From: Streptomyces clavuligerus | GTDB lineage: Bacteria > Actinomycetota > Actinomycetes > Streptomycetales > Streptomycetaceae | Direction: 5' to 3' | Assembly (NCBI RefSeq): GCF_005519465.1 | Contig: NZ_CP027858.1 | Location: forward strand, 4,154,001-4,218,000 | DNA: 64,000 nt | Part shown: positions 42,543-49,014 of the stretch, piece after piece | How the letters are laid out: every line of letters begins with the position of its first letter | How positions within the stretch are numbered: position 1 is the first letter of the stretch | The notes under the pieces: generated by a model | Told to the model about the DNA's origin: nothing | The model's database searches: none | What the model saw: only the letters and a program-made list of their open reading frames with translations | Translations under genes and position numbers: made by a program

Positions 42543-43286
42543 ATGCGTAGGACCGTTCTCGTGCCCGTTCTGAAGACCCTGTGCGACGCTCACATAGCGC
42601 GGGACGGGAGCGAGGAAGACGCCACGGCGACCCTGACCCTGGGAGAGCGCGCGTGGGACCTGTGTGGGGAGCATCAGGCGACGTTCAGCCGCTACCTGAC
42701 GGATGCCCTGGGGACAGGGGCGGACGACGACCACGTTCCAGACGACGACACAACCGGAGAACCGGACCCCGTCATCGAGACGGAGCCGGAAGCGGACAGA
42801 GCCTGTGAGGCGGACGCCGACGATGGTGCCGGACCGGAACCGGTGCGGTCCGTGATGATCGCCGGTGAGGTACCCGGGTACGAGTGGGACACGGCCCGTG
42901 AGGCCGTGCGGAACCTCGGGTACGAAGTGGTGGGGCGCGCGGACGACAGCACGGTTCTGCTCATCCTGGGTGAGGGTGGGGAGCGCAACGGAACCAAGCT
43001 GCGGGACGCGGCGGAGCGCGGCATCCCGTGCATGGACGTCCGGGCACCGGGCCGGTTCCGTGACGCGGTACGGGCTGGACGGTTCACGGGCGGTGACCCG
43101 CTTCCGCAGCCTGCCAAGGTGGACCGGTCGGGGATGAGTGAGCGGGAGCGCAACCGGCTGATCCGGTCGTGGGCCCGTGGCCAGGGATACACCGTTCCTT
43201 CCCAGGGGCGCATCCCGATGGGCGTGCGGCACGCCTACGAGACAGCTCACCGGAACGCCCCGGAGGGAAAAGCGGCAGCGGCCTGA
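42543..43286 (+). CDS. BRCT-like plus Lsr2-type DNA-binding fusion protein
   Basis: The protein has 247 residues; the ATG at 42543 has GAAGGA upstream. Residues 1-57 form a small N-terminal domain (TLTLGERAWDLCGEHQATFSRYL), 58-98 are an acidic linker, and 100-183 resemble a BRCT fold (VRSVMIAGEV, AVRNLGYEVVGRADDSTVLL, GTKLRDAAERGIPCMDV). Residues 197-236 match the Lsr2 C-terminal AT-hook-like domain (SWARGQGYTVPSQGRIPMGV). Lsr2 binds AT-rich DNA and silences it. A role in nucleoid binding of the element's own DNA or of helper or host DNA is plausible. Confidence 0.8.
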   Translation: MRRTVLVPVLKTLCDAHIARDGSEEDATATLTLGERAWDLCGEHQATFSRYLTDALGTGADDDHVPDDDTTGEPDPVIETEPEADRACEADADDGAGPEPVRSVMIAGEVPGYEWDTAREAVRNLGYEVVGRADDSTVLLILGEGGERNGTKLRDAAERGIPCMDVRAPGRFRDAVRAGRFTGGDPLPQPAKVDRSGMSERERNRLIRSWARGQGYTVPSQGRIPMGVRHAYETAHRNAPEGKAAAA

Positions 43287-43354
43287 GTGCCGCACCCCCG
43301 GCGGGGCCGACCGTTCCCCGTGGCGGTCGGCACCCCGGACCCTGTGACCTGAGT

Positions 43355-43693
43355 GTGTGGAAGCAGGCGACCGGCTACGGGGCAGGGGCCAAGCCCAGCA
43401 AGCGCGACTACGCCCCCGGTAGCTGGGTGGCGTGGACGGCCCCGAACGGGAAGCGGCGCATGGGCGTCGTCAGTGATGACCGGTTCACCCTGGCCACCGT
43501 GAGGCGGTCGGCACAGGTGGGGCAGGCCAAGGAATCGCGTTGCAAGGCCGTGGTGCTACCGGCCGACGGGGGCGACGCCCTGCCGCTGTGCCCGGCCACG
43601 AAGAACCACCCCCACGCAGTGATCAAGGACGGGGGCCGCTGGCGCCCCGCCCACCCCCACCACGAACGAACCAAGGAAGCGGCAGCAGCATGA
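43355..43693 (+). CDS. Hypothetical protein before the replication ATPase
   Basis: The protein is 112 residues from a GTG at 43355 with a weak ribosome-binding site; earlier starts are unlikely because the upstream part of the frame is in hairpin DNA (43309-43332). The domain DYAPGSWVAWTAPNGKRRMG then VVSDDRF resembles a small beta-barrel or SH3-like fold. The C-terminus is His/Pro-rich. Its stop overlaps the ATG of the next gene as ATGA, so it is cotranslated with the ATPase. Function unknown. Confidence 0.6.
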   Translation: MWKQATGYGAGAKPSKRDYAPGSWVAWTAPNGKRRMGVVSDDRFTLATVRRSAQVGQAKESRCKAVVLPADGGDALPLCPATKNHPHAVIKDGGRWRPAHPHHERTKEAAAA

Positions 43694-45048
43694 ACACCCT
43701 CGTTCTCTACGGTCCCATCGGCCGCGCGGTCCGCAAGATCGCACCGTTCACGGAAACCGATCCGCTCGGGATCTACGTGGCCGTTCTCTCGATGTGGTCC
43801 GCCGCGATCGGCGGAACGGTCACCGTCTCCTCCCGGGGCAACGCCCGGCCCGTTCTCCTGTGGTCCGCACTCGTCGCCGGAACGGGACGCGGAAAGGGAA
43901 CCGCACTGCGAGCCGCCCAGCACATCCTGGACCGACCCTTGGGCCGCTTCCTCGCCACCCACACCACATCCGGGATCACCTCCGGCGCCAGCATGGTCAA
44001 CCACCTGTGGCAGCAGCAGGAAGCGACAGCGGAGACAGAGCACGGGCGGGATGTCCGGGCCCTGGTGGTCGAAGAGGAATGGACGGAGATCTTGAAGAGG
44101 GTCAAGCGTGACCCGTCGTTCACGACCAAGCTCCGGGCCGCGTGGGACGGCGCCACCCTGCGCAACACGACCAAGGAAGAGGCGCAGGAAGTCCGCAACC
44201 CCGCCATGGTCCTCCACTCCCACATCACCCCCTCCGACTGGACCAAGTACATCGGGGAAGCGGAAGCGGCCGGAGGCTCGTACAACCGTATCCTCCCTTT
44301 CCTCCTCGGATCGGTCCCGATGCTGGACGACGACCGCATCAGCCTGCCCACCGTGGACGGCGGCGACCTCGCCGACGCCTACGGGTGGGCCACCGCCCGC
44401 CCCCGCACCATCACCCTCGCCGACAACGCCCGCCCCCGCTGGCGCACCATCCGCCGCTACGCCCGCATCCTGGGCGAGACCCTTCCCGAATCGCAGGCTG
44501 TGTTCATCGAGCGGACCGCCGAACAGACCCTGCGGGTCGCGGCCTGTCTCGCAGCCTCCGAGTGCTCCGAGACCATCACGGACGACATGCTGTCGGCGGC
44601 CCTCACTCTCGTACGCCGATCCATCCACGACACCGTGAGGATTAGTAAGGGAGCCACCGCCCCGAAGCCGGGGCGTCAGGCCCCGAGCCTCGCGGACAAG
44701 GTTCGCGCCCGCATTGAGATGCACGGCGGACGCGCCACCTCCTCCCAGGTACTCCCGTTCGTCGGAGCGACCGCCGCCGAGGTCAAGGCCCTGCCGGATG
44801 TCGCGGTCACGGTCGAACGGTCCGGAAAGACCGGCCGACCGGCCACCGTCTTCACCCTCCGCGGTGACACTTCCGCTCACGCAGAGCAGCCGAAACAGGC
44901 CCTGGAGCCCCAGCCGGCGAGCGCGGAGCGTGAGAAGAACCGCACCACCGTCGTTCACATGGACGCCTACCGTCCGGCACTCGCCCCGGTGCGGCCAGTG
45001 GCCCCTTCCCCCGCCGTATCTGACAACCCCTTCCGAGCCCTCCTCTGA
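43690..45048 (+). CDS. DUF3987-like P-loop ATPase (replication helicase-primase type)
   Basis: The protein has 452 residues, starting with ATG 43690. It has Walker A GTGRGKGT at 64-71, Walker B RALVVEEEW at 123-131, a sensor-like YNRILPFLLG, and a helical C-terminal domain. A winged helix (ARIEMHGGRATSSQVLPFVG) and a Pro-rich tail follow. Proteins of this kind (DUF3987/YfjI) occur in phages and satellites as replication helicases. It probably drives element replication from an origin near 42059-42542. No primase active site is visible. Confidence 0.75.
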   Translation: MNTLVLYGPIGRAVRKIAPFTETDPLGIYVAVLSMWSAAIGGTVTVSSRGNARPVLLWSALVAGTGRGKGTALRAAQHILDRPLGRFLATHTTSGITSGASMVNHLWQQQEATAETEHGRDVRALVVEEEWTEILKRVKRDPSFTTKLRAAWDGATLRNTTKEEAQEVRNPAMVLHSHITPSDWTKYIGEAEAAGGSYNRILPFLLGSVPMLDDDRISLPTVDGGDLADAYGWATARPRTITLADNARPRWRTIRRYARILGETLPESQAVFIERTAEQTLRVAACLAASECSETITDDMLSAALTLVRRSIHDTVRISKGATAPKPGRQAPSLADKVRARIEMHGGRATSSQVLPFVGATAAEVKALPDVAVTVERSGKTGRPATVFTLRGDTSAHAEQPKQALEPQPASAEREKNRTTVVHMDAYRPALAPVRPVAPSPAVSDNPFRALL

Positions 45049-45058
45049 CAAACAAAAG

Positions 45059-45094
45059 AAGTGCCCCGGCCGGATCACTCCGGCCGGGGCACTT
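45059..45094. terminator. Bidirectional terminator
   Basis: A 16-bp stem (AAGTGCCCCGGCCGGA and complement) with a 4-base loop and flanking A/T runs, between the convergent ATPase and DUF397 genes. Confidence 0.92.
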
Positions 45095-45111
45095 TTGTGC
45101 CGGTCCCAGAC

Positions 45112-45318
45112 CTACGCGCCGGGGAACTGCGCGTCTTGGAGGGCGCGGACGAACGTGGACCAAGTCCGCCCGCCTACGGTCACTTCAGGCCCCCGCGTGA
45201 CCTTGCTGTCCCGTGCGGCCACTGTGCCGGGGGTGAGGCGCACCTCAACGCAGTTCCCGTTTCCGTTGCTGTAGCTGGACTTCCGCCACTGCGCGCTGTG
45301 TGGATCTTTCCTGTTCAT
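45112..45318 (-). CDS. DUF397 small protein encoded by the element
   Basis: The protein has 68 residues: WRKSSYSNGNGNCVEVRL, VAARDSKVT, and WSTFVRALQDAQF. The ATG at 45318 overlaps the stop of the Scr1-type regulator as ATGA. It is a Scr2-like partner; in a mobile element it may serve stability or superinfection control. Confidence 0.9.
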   Translation of the reverse strand: MNRKDPHSAQWRKSSYSNGNGNCVEVRLTPGTVAARDSKVTRGPEVTVGGRTWSTFVRALQDAQFPGA

Positions 45319-46202
45319 GGCTCCCTATAGCTCCCTGCCACCTCGGAGATCAAGCGCCTTGACGCCTGCTCATCGAGTGCCGCGCTCCAGATTCCCTCGA
45401 ACGCGGCCTCGTACTGGTCCACTTCCTTCGCTTTGTCGAGGTAGAGCCCTCCGGTGTACCCGTCCGCATAGACGGTCGGCGGCTCCATCTCGACCCCATC
45501 GCCGTTCACCGGGAAGCGGAGGATGACGAAGGGTCCTGTGACGACTCCCATGTGGGCACCGGCGCTGAACGGCACGATCCGAATCGAGAGGTTCGGCAAT
45601 TCGGACACGTAGACGAGATGCGCAAGCTGGGCGGCCATGACCGCGTGGTCTCCTATGGGCCTGCGCAGCACAGTCTCGGCCAGGGCCACCTTCACGACGG
45701 GCGGGTCAGTCGCACGAGTGAGGAGGGTTTGACGTTCGATGCGCAGCCGTACCCGACCGTCGAGTCCCGCCTCATCCATGTCCGGGTAGTGAATGCGGGT
45801 GATCGCGCGAGCGTACCCATCGGTCTGGAGCAGGCCCGGAACTACATCGCTCTCGTAGGAGGACAGACCCGTAGCGGCCTCCTCCAGACCGACATACACG
45901 TCGAAGCCTTCGGGAATCACGTCACCGTAGGCGTGCCACCAGCCACGGGCCTTCGTCTCCTTGGCAAGGCCCATCAGGGCTTTGGTCAGATCCGATGGAG
46001 CGCCGTAGACCGTGCACATCGCCTGGACGTCGAGGGCGCGCAGAGGCGTCTGCCCCGTCTCGATCCGCCACATCTTTGCCTCGGACCACTCCAGCTTCAC
46101 CGCCGCCGCGCGGACAGTCAGCCGGGCGCGGCTGCGGAGTTCCTTCAGGTGCCGCCCCAGTTGTCGGCGGGGGACTGTTGACCCTGTCGGCCCCTCTGTC
46201 AT
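45315..46202 (-). CDS. Scr1-type XRE/DUF5753 regulator of the element
   Basis: The protein has 295 residues with ATG at 46202. The HTH spans about residues 14-70 (LGRHLKELRSRARLTVRAAA, SEAKMWRIETGQ). DUF5753 marks are VVPGLLQTDGYARAI, VKVALAETVLRRPIG and SIRIVPFSAGAH. A perfect palindrome (TGACGGA-CT-TCCGTCA, 46229-46244) lies 27 bases upstream and is likely its autoregulatory site. It is the second Scr1-type regulator in the window and the only one inside the element. Confidence 0.92.
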   Translation of the reverse strand: MTEGPTGSTVPRRQLGRHLKELRSRARLTVRAAAVKLEWSEAKMWRIETGQTPLRALDVQAMCTVYGAPSDLTKALMGLAKETKARGWWHAYGDVIPEGFDVYVGLEEAATGLSSYESDVVPGLLQTDGYARAITRIHYPDMDEAGLDGRVRLRIERQTLLTRATDPPVVKVALAETVLRRPIGDHAVMAAQLAHLVYVSELPNLSIRIVPFSAGAHMGVVTGPFVILRFPVNGDGVEMEPPTVYADGYTGGLYLDKAKEVDQYEAAFEGIWSAALDEQASRRLISEVAGSYREP

Positions 46203-46228
46203 CTCTGCTCCTTCTTCTGGCCTCAGTA

Positions 46229-46244
46229 TGACGGACTTCCGTCA
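46229..46244. promoter_or_regulatory. Palindromic operator upstream of the element's Scr1-type regulator
   Basis: TGACGGACTTCCGTCA is a perfect 7-bp inverted repeat around CT, positioned between the divergent regulator and small-protein operon. Confidence 0.6.
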
Positions 46245-46448
46245 CTCACGATGAGAGTGCTCTGACGCTCGTCCCGAGCCGCAGGGCATCAGTTCGACTC
46301 CCCAGCAGCGGGACATTGTAATGAAGTCTTGCACGGCAATGGCCCGCCATGCAGGCTGGAAACCCAGACACCGGACAGCATCACCGTTGCTGGTGAAGCG
46401 AGTTGACGTGTCATCAGATTTCGCCAGTGGCGTTGGAGGTATTCGGCG

Positions 46449-46604
46449 GTGAGCGACGACGAACCCGTGAGTGCTATTGCTCTCCAGGTTCCGGAACTTG
46501 AGTCACTTCCCATCAATGGGTGGTGCTGTGACGATGCCGTCAGGCAGTGCCCCGACCGTCGAGCTACAGAGGGGAAGGGGGCGCCGGGATGGACAACCCG
46601 TTGA
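46449..46604 (+). CDS. Small protein with Cys pair (51 aa)
   Basis: The GTG at 46449 has GGAGG nine bases upstream. Sequence: acidic start MSDDEPVSAIALQVPELESL, then NGWCCDDAVRQC with three Cys. The frame ends inside the next ORF (46589) with 16-base overlap. Function unknown. It is the first of a small-protein operon reading toward attR. Confidence 0.5.
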   Translation: MSDDEPVSAIALQVPELESLPINGWCCDDAVRQCPDRRATEGKGAPGWTTR

Positions 46605-46783
46605 GGTTTCCTCCGTGCCAGTGCCCCAATCCCGCCTGCCCGGATCAGGCGCCTGCTGAATCAGCCGAAGCTGTCGAGCAGGCCAAGCCCATCCAGCCCT
46701 CGGATGACAGTCCCGTACTCGCCGCGCTCCGGGCGCGCATCCGTGAGGACAACGCGCGCCGGACGGGGTGGGGGGCCGTGTGA
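46589..46783 (+). CDS. Small protein with N-terminal Cys cluster (64 aa)
   Basis: ATG at 46589 with GGGGAAGGGGG upstream. Begins MDNPLRFPPCQCPNPACPDQ, with C-x-C and C-x4-C spacing that may bind zinc, followed by an acidic/helical tail. Its stop overlaps the next GTG. Function unknown. Confidence 0.55.
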   Translation: MDNPLRFPPCQCPNPACPDQAPAESAEAVEQAKPIQPSDDSPVLAALRARIREDNARRTGWGAV

Positions 46784-46878
46784 ACAAGCTCCGCTCGTGG
46801 GCAGTCGCCATCGGCATGGCCGTCGCCTACGCGGCCACCGCCGTCCTGCTCGTCGCACTCGCCAGAAACAGCCCCTAG
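46780..46878 (+). CDS. Tiny membrane protein (32 aa)
   Basis: The GTG overlaps the previous stop. A basic start MNKLRSWAVAIGMAVAYAAT leads into a single hydrophobic segment AVLLVALA. Its tight coupling with the preceding ORF supports it being real. It could be a membrane-acting or regulatory peptide; unproven. Confidence 0.5.
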   Translation: MNKLRSWAVAIGMAVAYAATAVLLVALARNSP

Positions 46879-46970
46879 ATACTCCGCCCCCGTCGAACCC
46901 CCGTTTCCGTGTCCCCCACGGCCAGAGTCGCGGCGGGGGCGGGCTTACACCCTCACGAGGAGAGGCATCT

Positions 46971-47225
46971 GTGGCACACCTCGCGCCGGAGACAGTCGCC
47001 GCACGCGGACGCGTCCTCAAAGAAAGGAACGACGTAGTCGAGCGGTACCACGCGGGAGCGTCGGTCAACGCGATTGCGCGGGACTACGGTGTGCGTCCTG
47101 AATGGTTGCGCGACCGTTTCAGCGACTGGAACGTTCCGATGCGGACCCGTTCACAAGCAGCCATCGCATGGTGGCGCCAGCGGCCCGCAGAGGAGCGCCG
47201 CAGGGCTCGGCGTCGAGGGAGGTAG
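46971..47225 (+). CDS. Small helix-turn-helix protein (84 aa)
   Basis: GTG at 46971 with GAGGAGAGG upstream. A homeodomain-like HTH spans VVERYHAGASVNAIARDYGV with RPEWLRDRF, followed by a basic tail rich in Arg. It resembles small transposase/resolvase-type or phage regulator HTH proteins. It probably binds DNA; the target is unknown. Confidence 0.7.
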   Translation: MAHLAPETVAARGRVLKERNDVVERYHAGASVNAIARDYGVRPEWLRDRFSDWNVPMRTRSQAAIAWWRQRPAEERRRARRRGR

Positions 47226-47327
47226 CCCAATCAGCTTCCGCCCCCGTGGAGAGCACAGAGCGGCGGCGGGAACCCCGGACCCAACCGGGCCGGGAAACGC
47301 ACCACCCGACAGAAGAGAGGTTCAGCT

Positions 47328-47420
47328 ATGGAACCGTGGATTCTGAACGAGTGCGACCACCAGTACGAGCAGTGGAGTGGGGCGCAGCGCTGCATCAAGT
47401 GCGGCCACACGCAGCGATAG
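47328..47420 (+). CDS. Tiny zinc-ribbon peptide (30 aa)
   Basis: ATG at 47328, GAGAGG seven bases upstream. Sequence contains CDHQYEQWSGAQRCIKCGHT, i.e. C-x-H and C-x2-C, enough for one zinc knuckle. Such peptides occur in phage and actinobacterial mobile DNA. Function unknown. Confidence 0.6.
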   Translation: MEPWILNECDHQYEQWSGAQRCIKCGHTQR

Positions 47421-47484
47421 TCGAGAAGCCGGAGGGGTGCCGGGGCGACACCGGTGCCCCTCCTGGCGCTGACATGGGGAATCG

Positions 47485-48276
47485 ATGACTGAACGAGTCC
47501 AGTGGGAAGAGTTGCCCGTCGAACTCCGCGCGGCCGTCGAAGCGCGCACCGGGCCGGTGATCGCGGCTGAGACTGTGGCCAGCGGATTCAACTGCACCCT
47601 GGCACTCAAGGTGCACACCCGCAGGGGTGGACGCCTGTTCCTCAAAGGAGTACGGGTATCAGACACGGCAGGGATGGACGGTCTGCTCTGGGAACAGCAG
47701 CTCAACAAGGTGGTCGGCGATGTCGGGCCGACGATTTGCCACCAGTTTGAGGCGGGCGGGTGGCTTGCTCTGGCGTTCATCCACATCGACGGGCGGCACG
47801 TGGACTACGCGCCCGGAACCGGCGACCTGGAGGCCGTCACGCGGACCCTTCGCCGGATGCAACACCTGGGCCCCCCAGCTGTCCACGTTCCGCAACTGTC
47901 CGACCGGTTCGACGGACCACTCACGCGGGAGGAAGCGGCAGCGCTGCACGGCACGAACCTTCTCCATACGGACACCAATCCGCACAACGTCATGATCGGG
48001 CGGGATGGAGCCGCGTACGTCGTGGACTGGGCCATGCCCGCACTGGGACCCGCATGGGTGGATGTCGCCTACACGGCCCGATGGCTCATGGCCTTCGGTC
48101 AGCCTCCGGAAGACGCCATGGCATGGCTCAACGGATTCACCAGTTGGCGACAGGCGGACCGCGCCGCCGTGGAGACCTTCGTAGAGGTCACATGCCGCGA
48201 GGCCACAGCGCGCTTGGGAGAGAAAGACTCAGCCCCGACGAACGCACGCTTCCGGCACCTGCTCGGCTCACCGTGA
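47485..48276 (+). CDS. Aminoglycoside phosphotransferase (APH)-fold kinase
   Basis: The protein has 263 residues with ATG at 47485. The APH/choline-kinase catalytic loop LLHTDTNPHNVMIG (161-168 for HTDTNPHN) and the metal-binding VVDWAMPALGPAWVDVA (D181) are present, and K54 in LFLKGVRV may contact ATP. The N-lobe is short. This type phosphorylates small molecules (aminoglycosides, sugars, or other metabolites). As the last gene before attR it may be cargo of the satellite. Substrate unknown. Confidence 0.85.
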   Translation: MTERVQWEELPVELRAAVEARTGPVIAAETVASGFNCTLALKVHTRRGGRLFLKGVRVSDTAGMDGLLWEQQLNKVVGDVGPTICHQFEAGGWLALAFIHIDGRHVDYAPGTGDLEAVTRTLRRMQHLGPPAVHVPQLSDRFDGPLTREEAAALHGTNLLHTDTNPHNVMIGRDGAAYVVDWAMPALGPAWVDVAYTARWLMAFGQPPEDAMAWLNGFTSWRQADRAAVETFVEVTCREATARLGEKDSAPTNARFRHLLGSP

Positions 48277-48318
48277 TCCGCAGCGACCCGAGCAGGCCCC
48301 GTCGAGTCGAGGCGATCA

Positions 48319-48368
48319 TGGGGAAATGCTGGGGAGGGGTGCGGTGAAGGGGGTATCTGTGCAGGTCA
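48319..48368 (+). promoter_or_regulatory. Right integrase arm-type sites
   Basis: TGGGGAAATGCTGGG (48319), GGGTATCTG (48351) and GCAGGTCA (48361) match sites near attL in the same orientation, with 14 of 15 bases conserved for the longest. Confidence 0.65.
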
Positions 48369-48388
48369 GCGCCTGATGGACTGTAAAG

Positions 48389-48452
48389 CACCCAGATCTA
48401 CGAGGGCACCAACCAGATCCAGCGCATCGTGATGGCCCGCAACCTGCCGTAG
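48389..48452 (+). other. attR: original 3' end of the acyl-CoA dehydrogenase gene
   Basis: The 64 bases encode QIYEGTNQIQRIVMARNLP and a TAG stop in high-GC codon use typical of the chromosome. They are now separated from the rest of the gene by the element, so they are not translated. Confidence 0.88.
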
Positions 48453-48507
48453 CCCTCACGCACGGGTGACCCCGGGCGGTCCCGCCCGGGGTCGCCTGTG
48501 TGTCCGT

Positions 48508-48705
48508 TTACCTGGCCAGGTCGTCGATGAAGGCTGTCCACGCGGGTGCGCCGAAGGTGACGGCGGGGCCGGTGGGGGTTTTGCTGTCGCGGACGGGGAC
48601 GAGGCCGGGGAGGCCGTCGCCGACTTCCACGCAGTCCGCTTCTTCACCGTTGCTGTAGGTGGACTTGCGCCAGTGGGCGGTGGTCAGGTCGGGTCGTGTA
48701 CGCAT
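48508..48705 (-). CDS. DUF397 small protein, duplicate
   Basis: The protein has 65 residues: MRTRPDLTTAHWRKSTYSNG, CVEVGDGLPGLVPVRDSK, and APAWTAFIDDLAR. It is nearly identical to the DUF397 protein at 48817 and lies 309 bases away as a tandem copy. The duplicated unit includes the last 41 codons of the upstream regulator (now at 48684-48809), so its translation coupling has been carried along. Confidence 0.88.
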   Translation of the reverse strand: MRTRPDLTTAHWRKSTYSNGEEADCVEVGDGLPGLVPVRDSKTPTGPAVTFGAPAWTAFIDDLAR

Positions 48706-48809
48706 TGCTGGTACTCCTCCGCGACTGTCTCGATGAAGGCCGGTGACCTCTGTGCTGACAGCGTCACCGACCGGGCGACATCGTATGTCCGCCGGTACGT
48801 GGCGACCAG
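48684..48809 (-). pseudogene. Duplicated C-terminal fragment of the Scr1-type regulator
   Basis: The frame encodes LVATYRRTYDVARSVTLSAQ then SPAFIETVAEEYQQCVHDPT, matching the end of the intact regulator (LVAKHRRAYDVARSVALSPE and so on). It has no start of its own and overlaps the DUF397 start by 22 bases exactly as in the parent locus. Confidence 0.85.
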
Positions 48810-48816
48810 GGTCTGG

Positions 48817-49014
48817 CTACGTGACCAGGTCGTCGACGAAGGCTGTCCACGCGGGTGCGCCGAAGGTGACGGCGGGGCCGGTGGGGGTTTTGCTGTCGCG
48901 GACGGGGACGAGGCCGGGGAGGCCGTCGGCGACTTCCACACAGTCCGCTGCCTCGCCGTTGCTGTAGGTGGACTTGCGCCAGCGGGCGGTGGTCAGGTCG
49001 GGTCGTGCACGCAT
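48817..49014 (-). CDS. DUF397 small protein
   Basis: The protein has 65 residues with WRKSTYSNGEAADCVEVADG, LVPVRDSKTPTGPAVTFG. Its ATG at 49014 lies 22 bases inside the end of the Scr1-type regulator gene at 48993, so the two are coupled. Partner of the regulator. Confidence 0.9.
   Translation of the reverse strand: MRARPDLTTARWRKSTYSNGEAADCVEVADGLPGLVPVRDSKTPTGPAVTFGAPAWTAFVDDLVT

Larger units (their letters stand above)
37346..48397. mobile_element. 11-kb integrative element with capsid genes (putative phage satellite)
   Basis: Bounded by 64-bp imperfect direct repeats that share the core CACCCAGAT (37346-37354 and 48389-48397); core-to-core length is 11,043 bp. Order: att, arm sites, integrase (minus), regulator, Xis-like, zinc-cluster protein, scaffold-like, capsid, AT-rich noncoding region, BRCT-Lsr2, unknown, DUF3987-like ATPase, Scr1/DUF397 (minus), small proteins, APH-like kinase, arm sites, att. 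GC and codon use are clearly lower than in the flanks. No portal, terminase large subunit, tail, lysis or TraB-like gene is seen. A phage satellite with its own capsid is my best reading; a decayed prophage is the alternative. Confidence 0.8.

Noticed and set aside
37346-48397. AICE/pSAM2-type conjugative element
   Set aside because: No TraB/FtsK-like translocase, no RepSA or Prim-Pol protein; capsid genes point to a phage-related origin.
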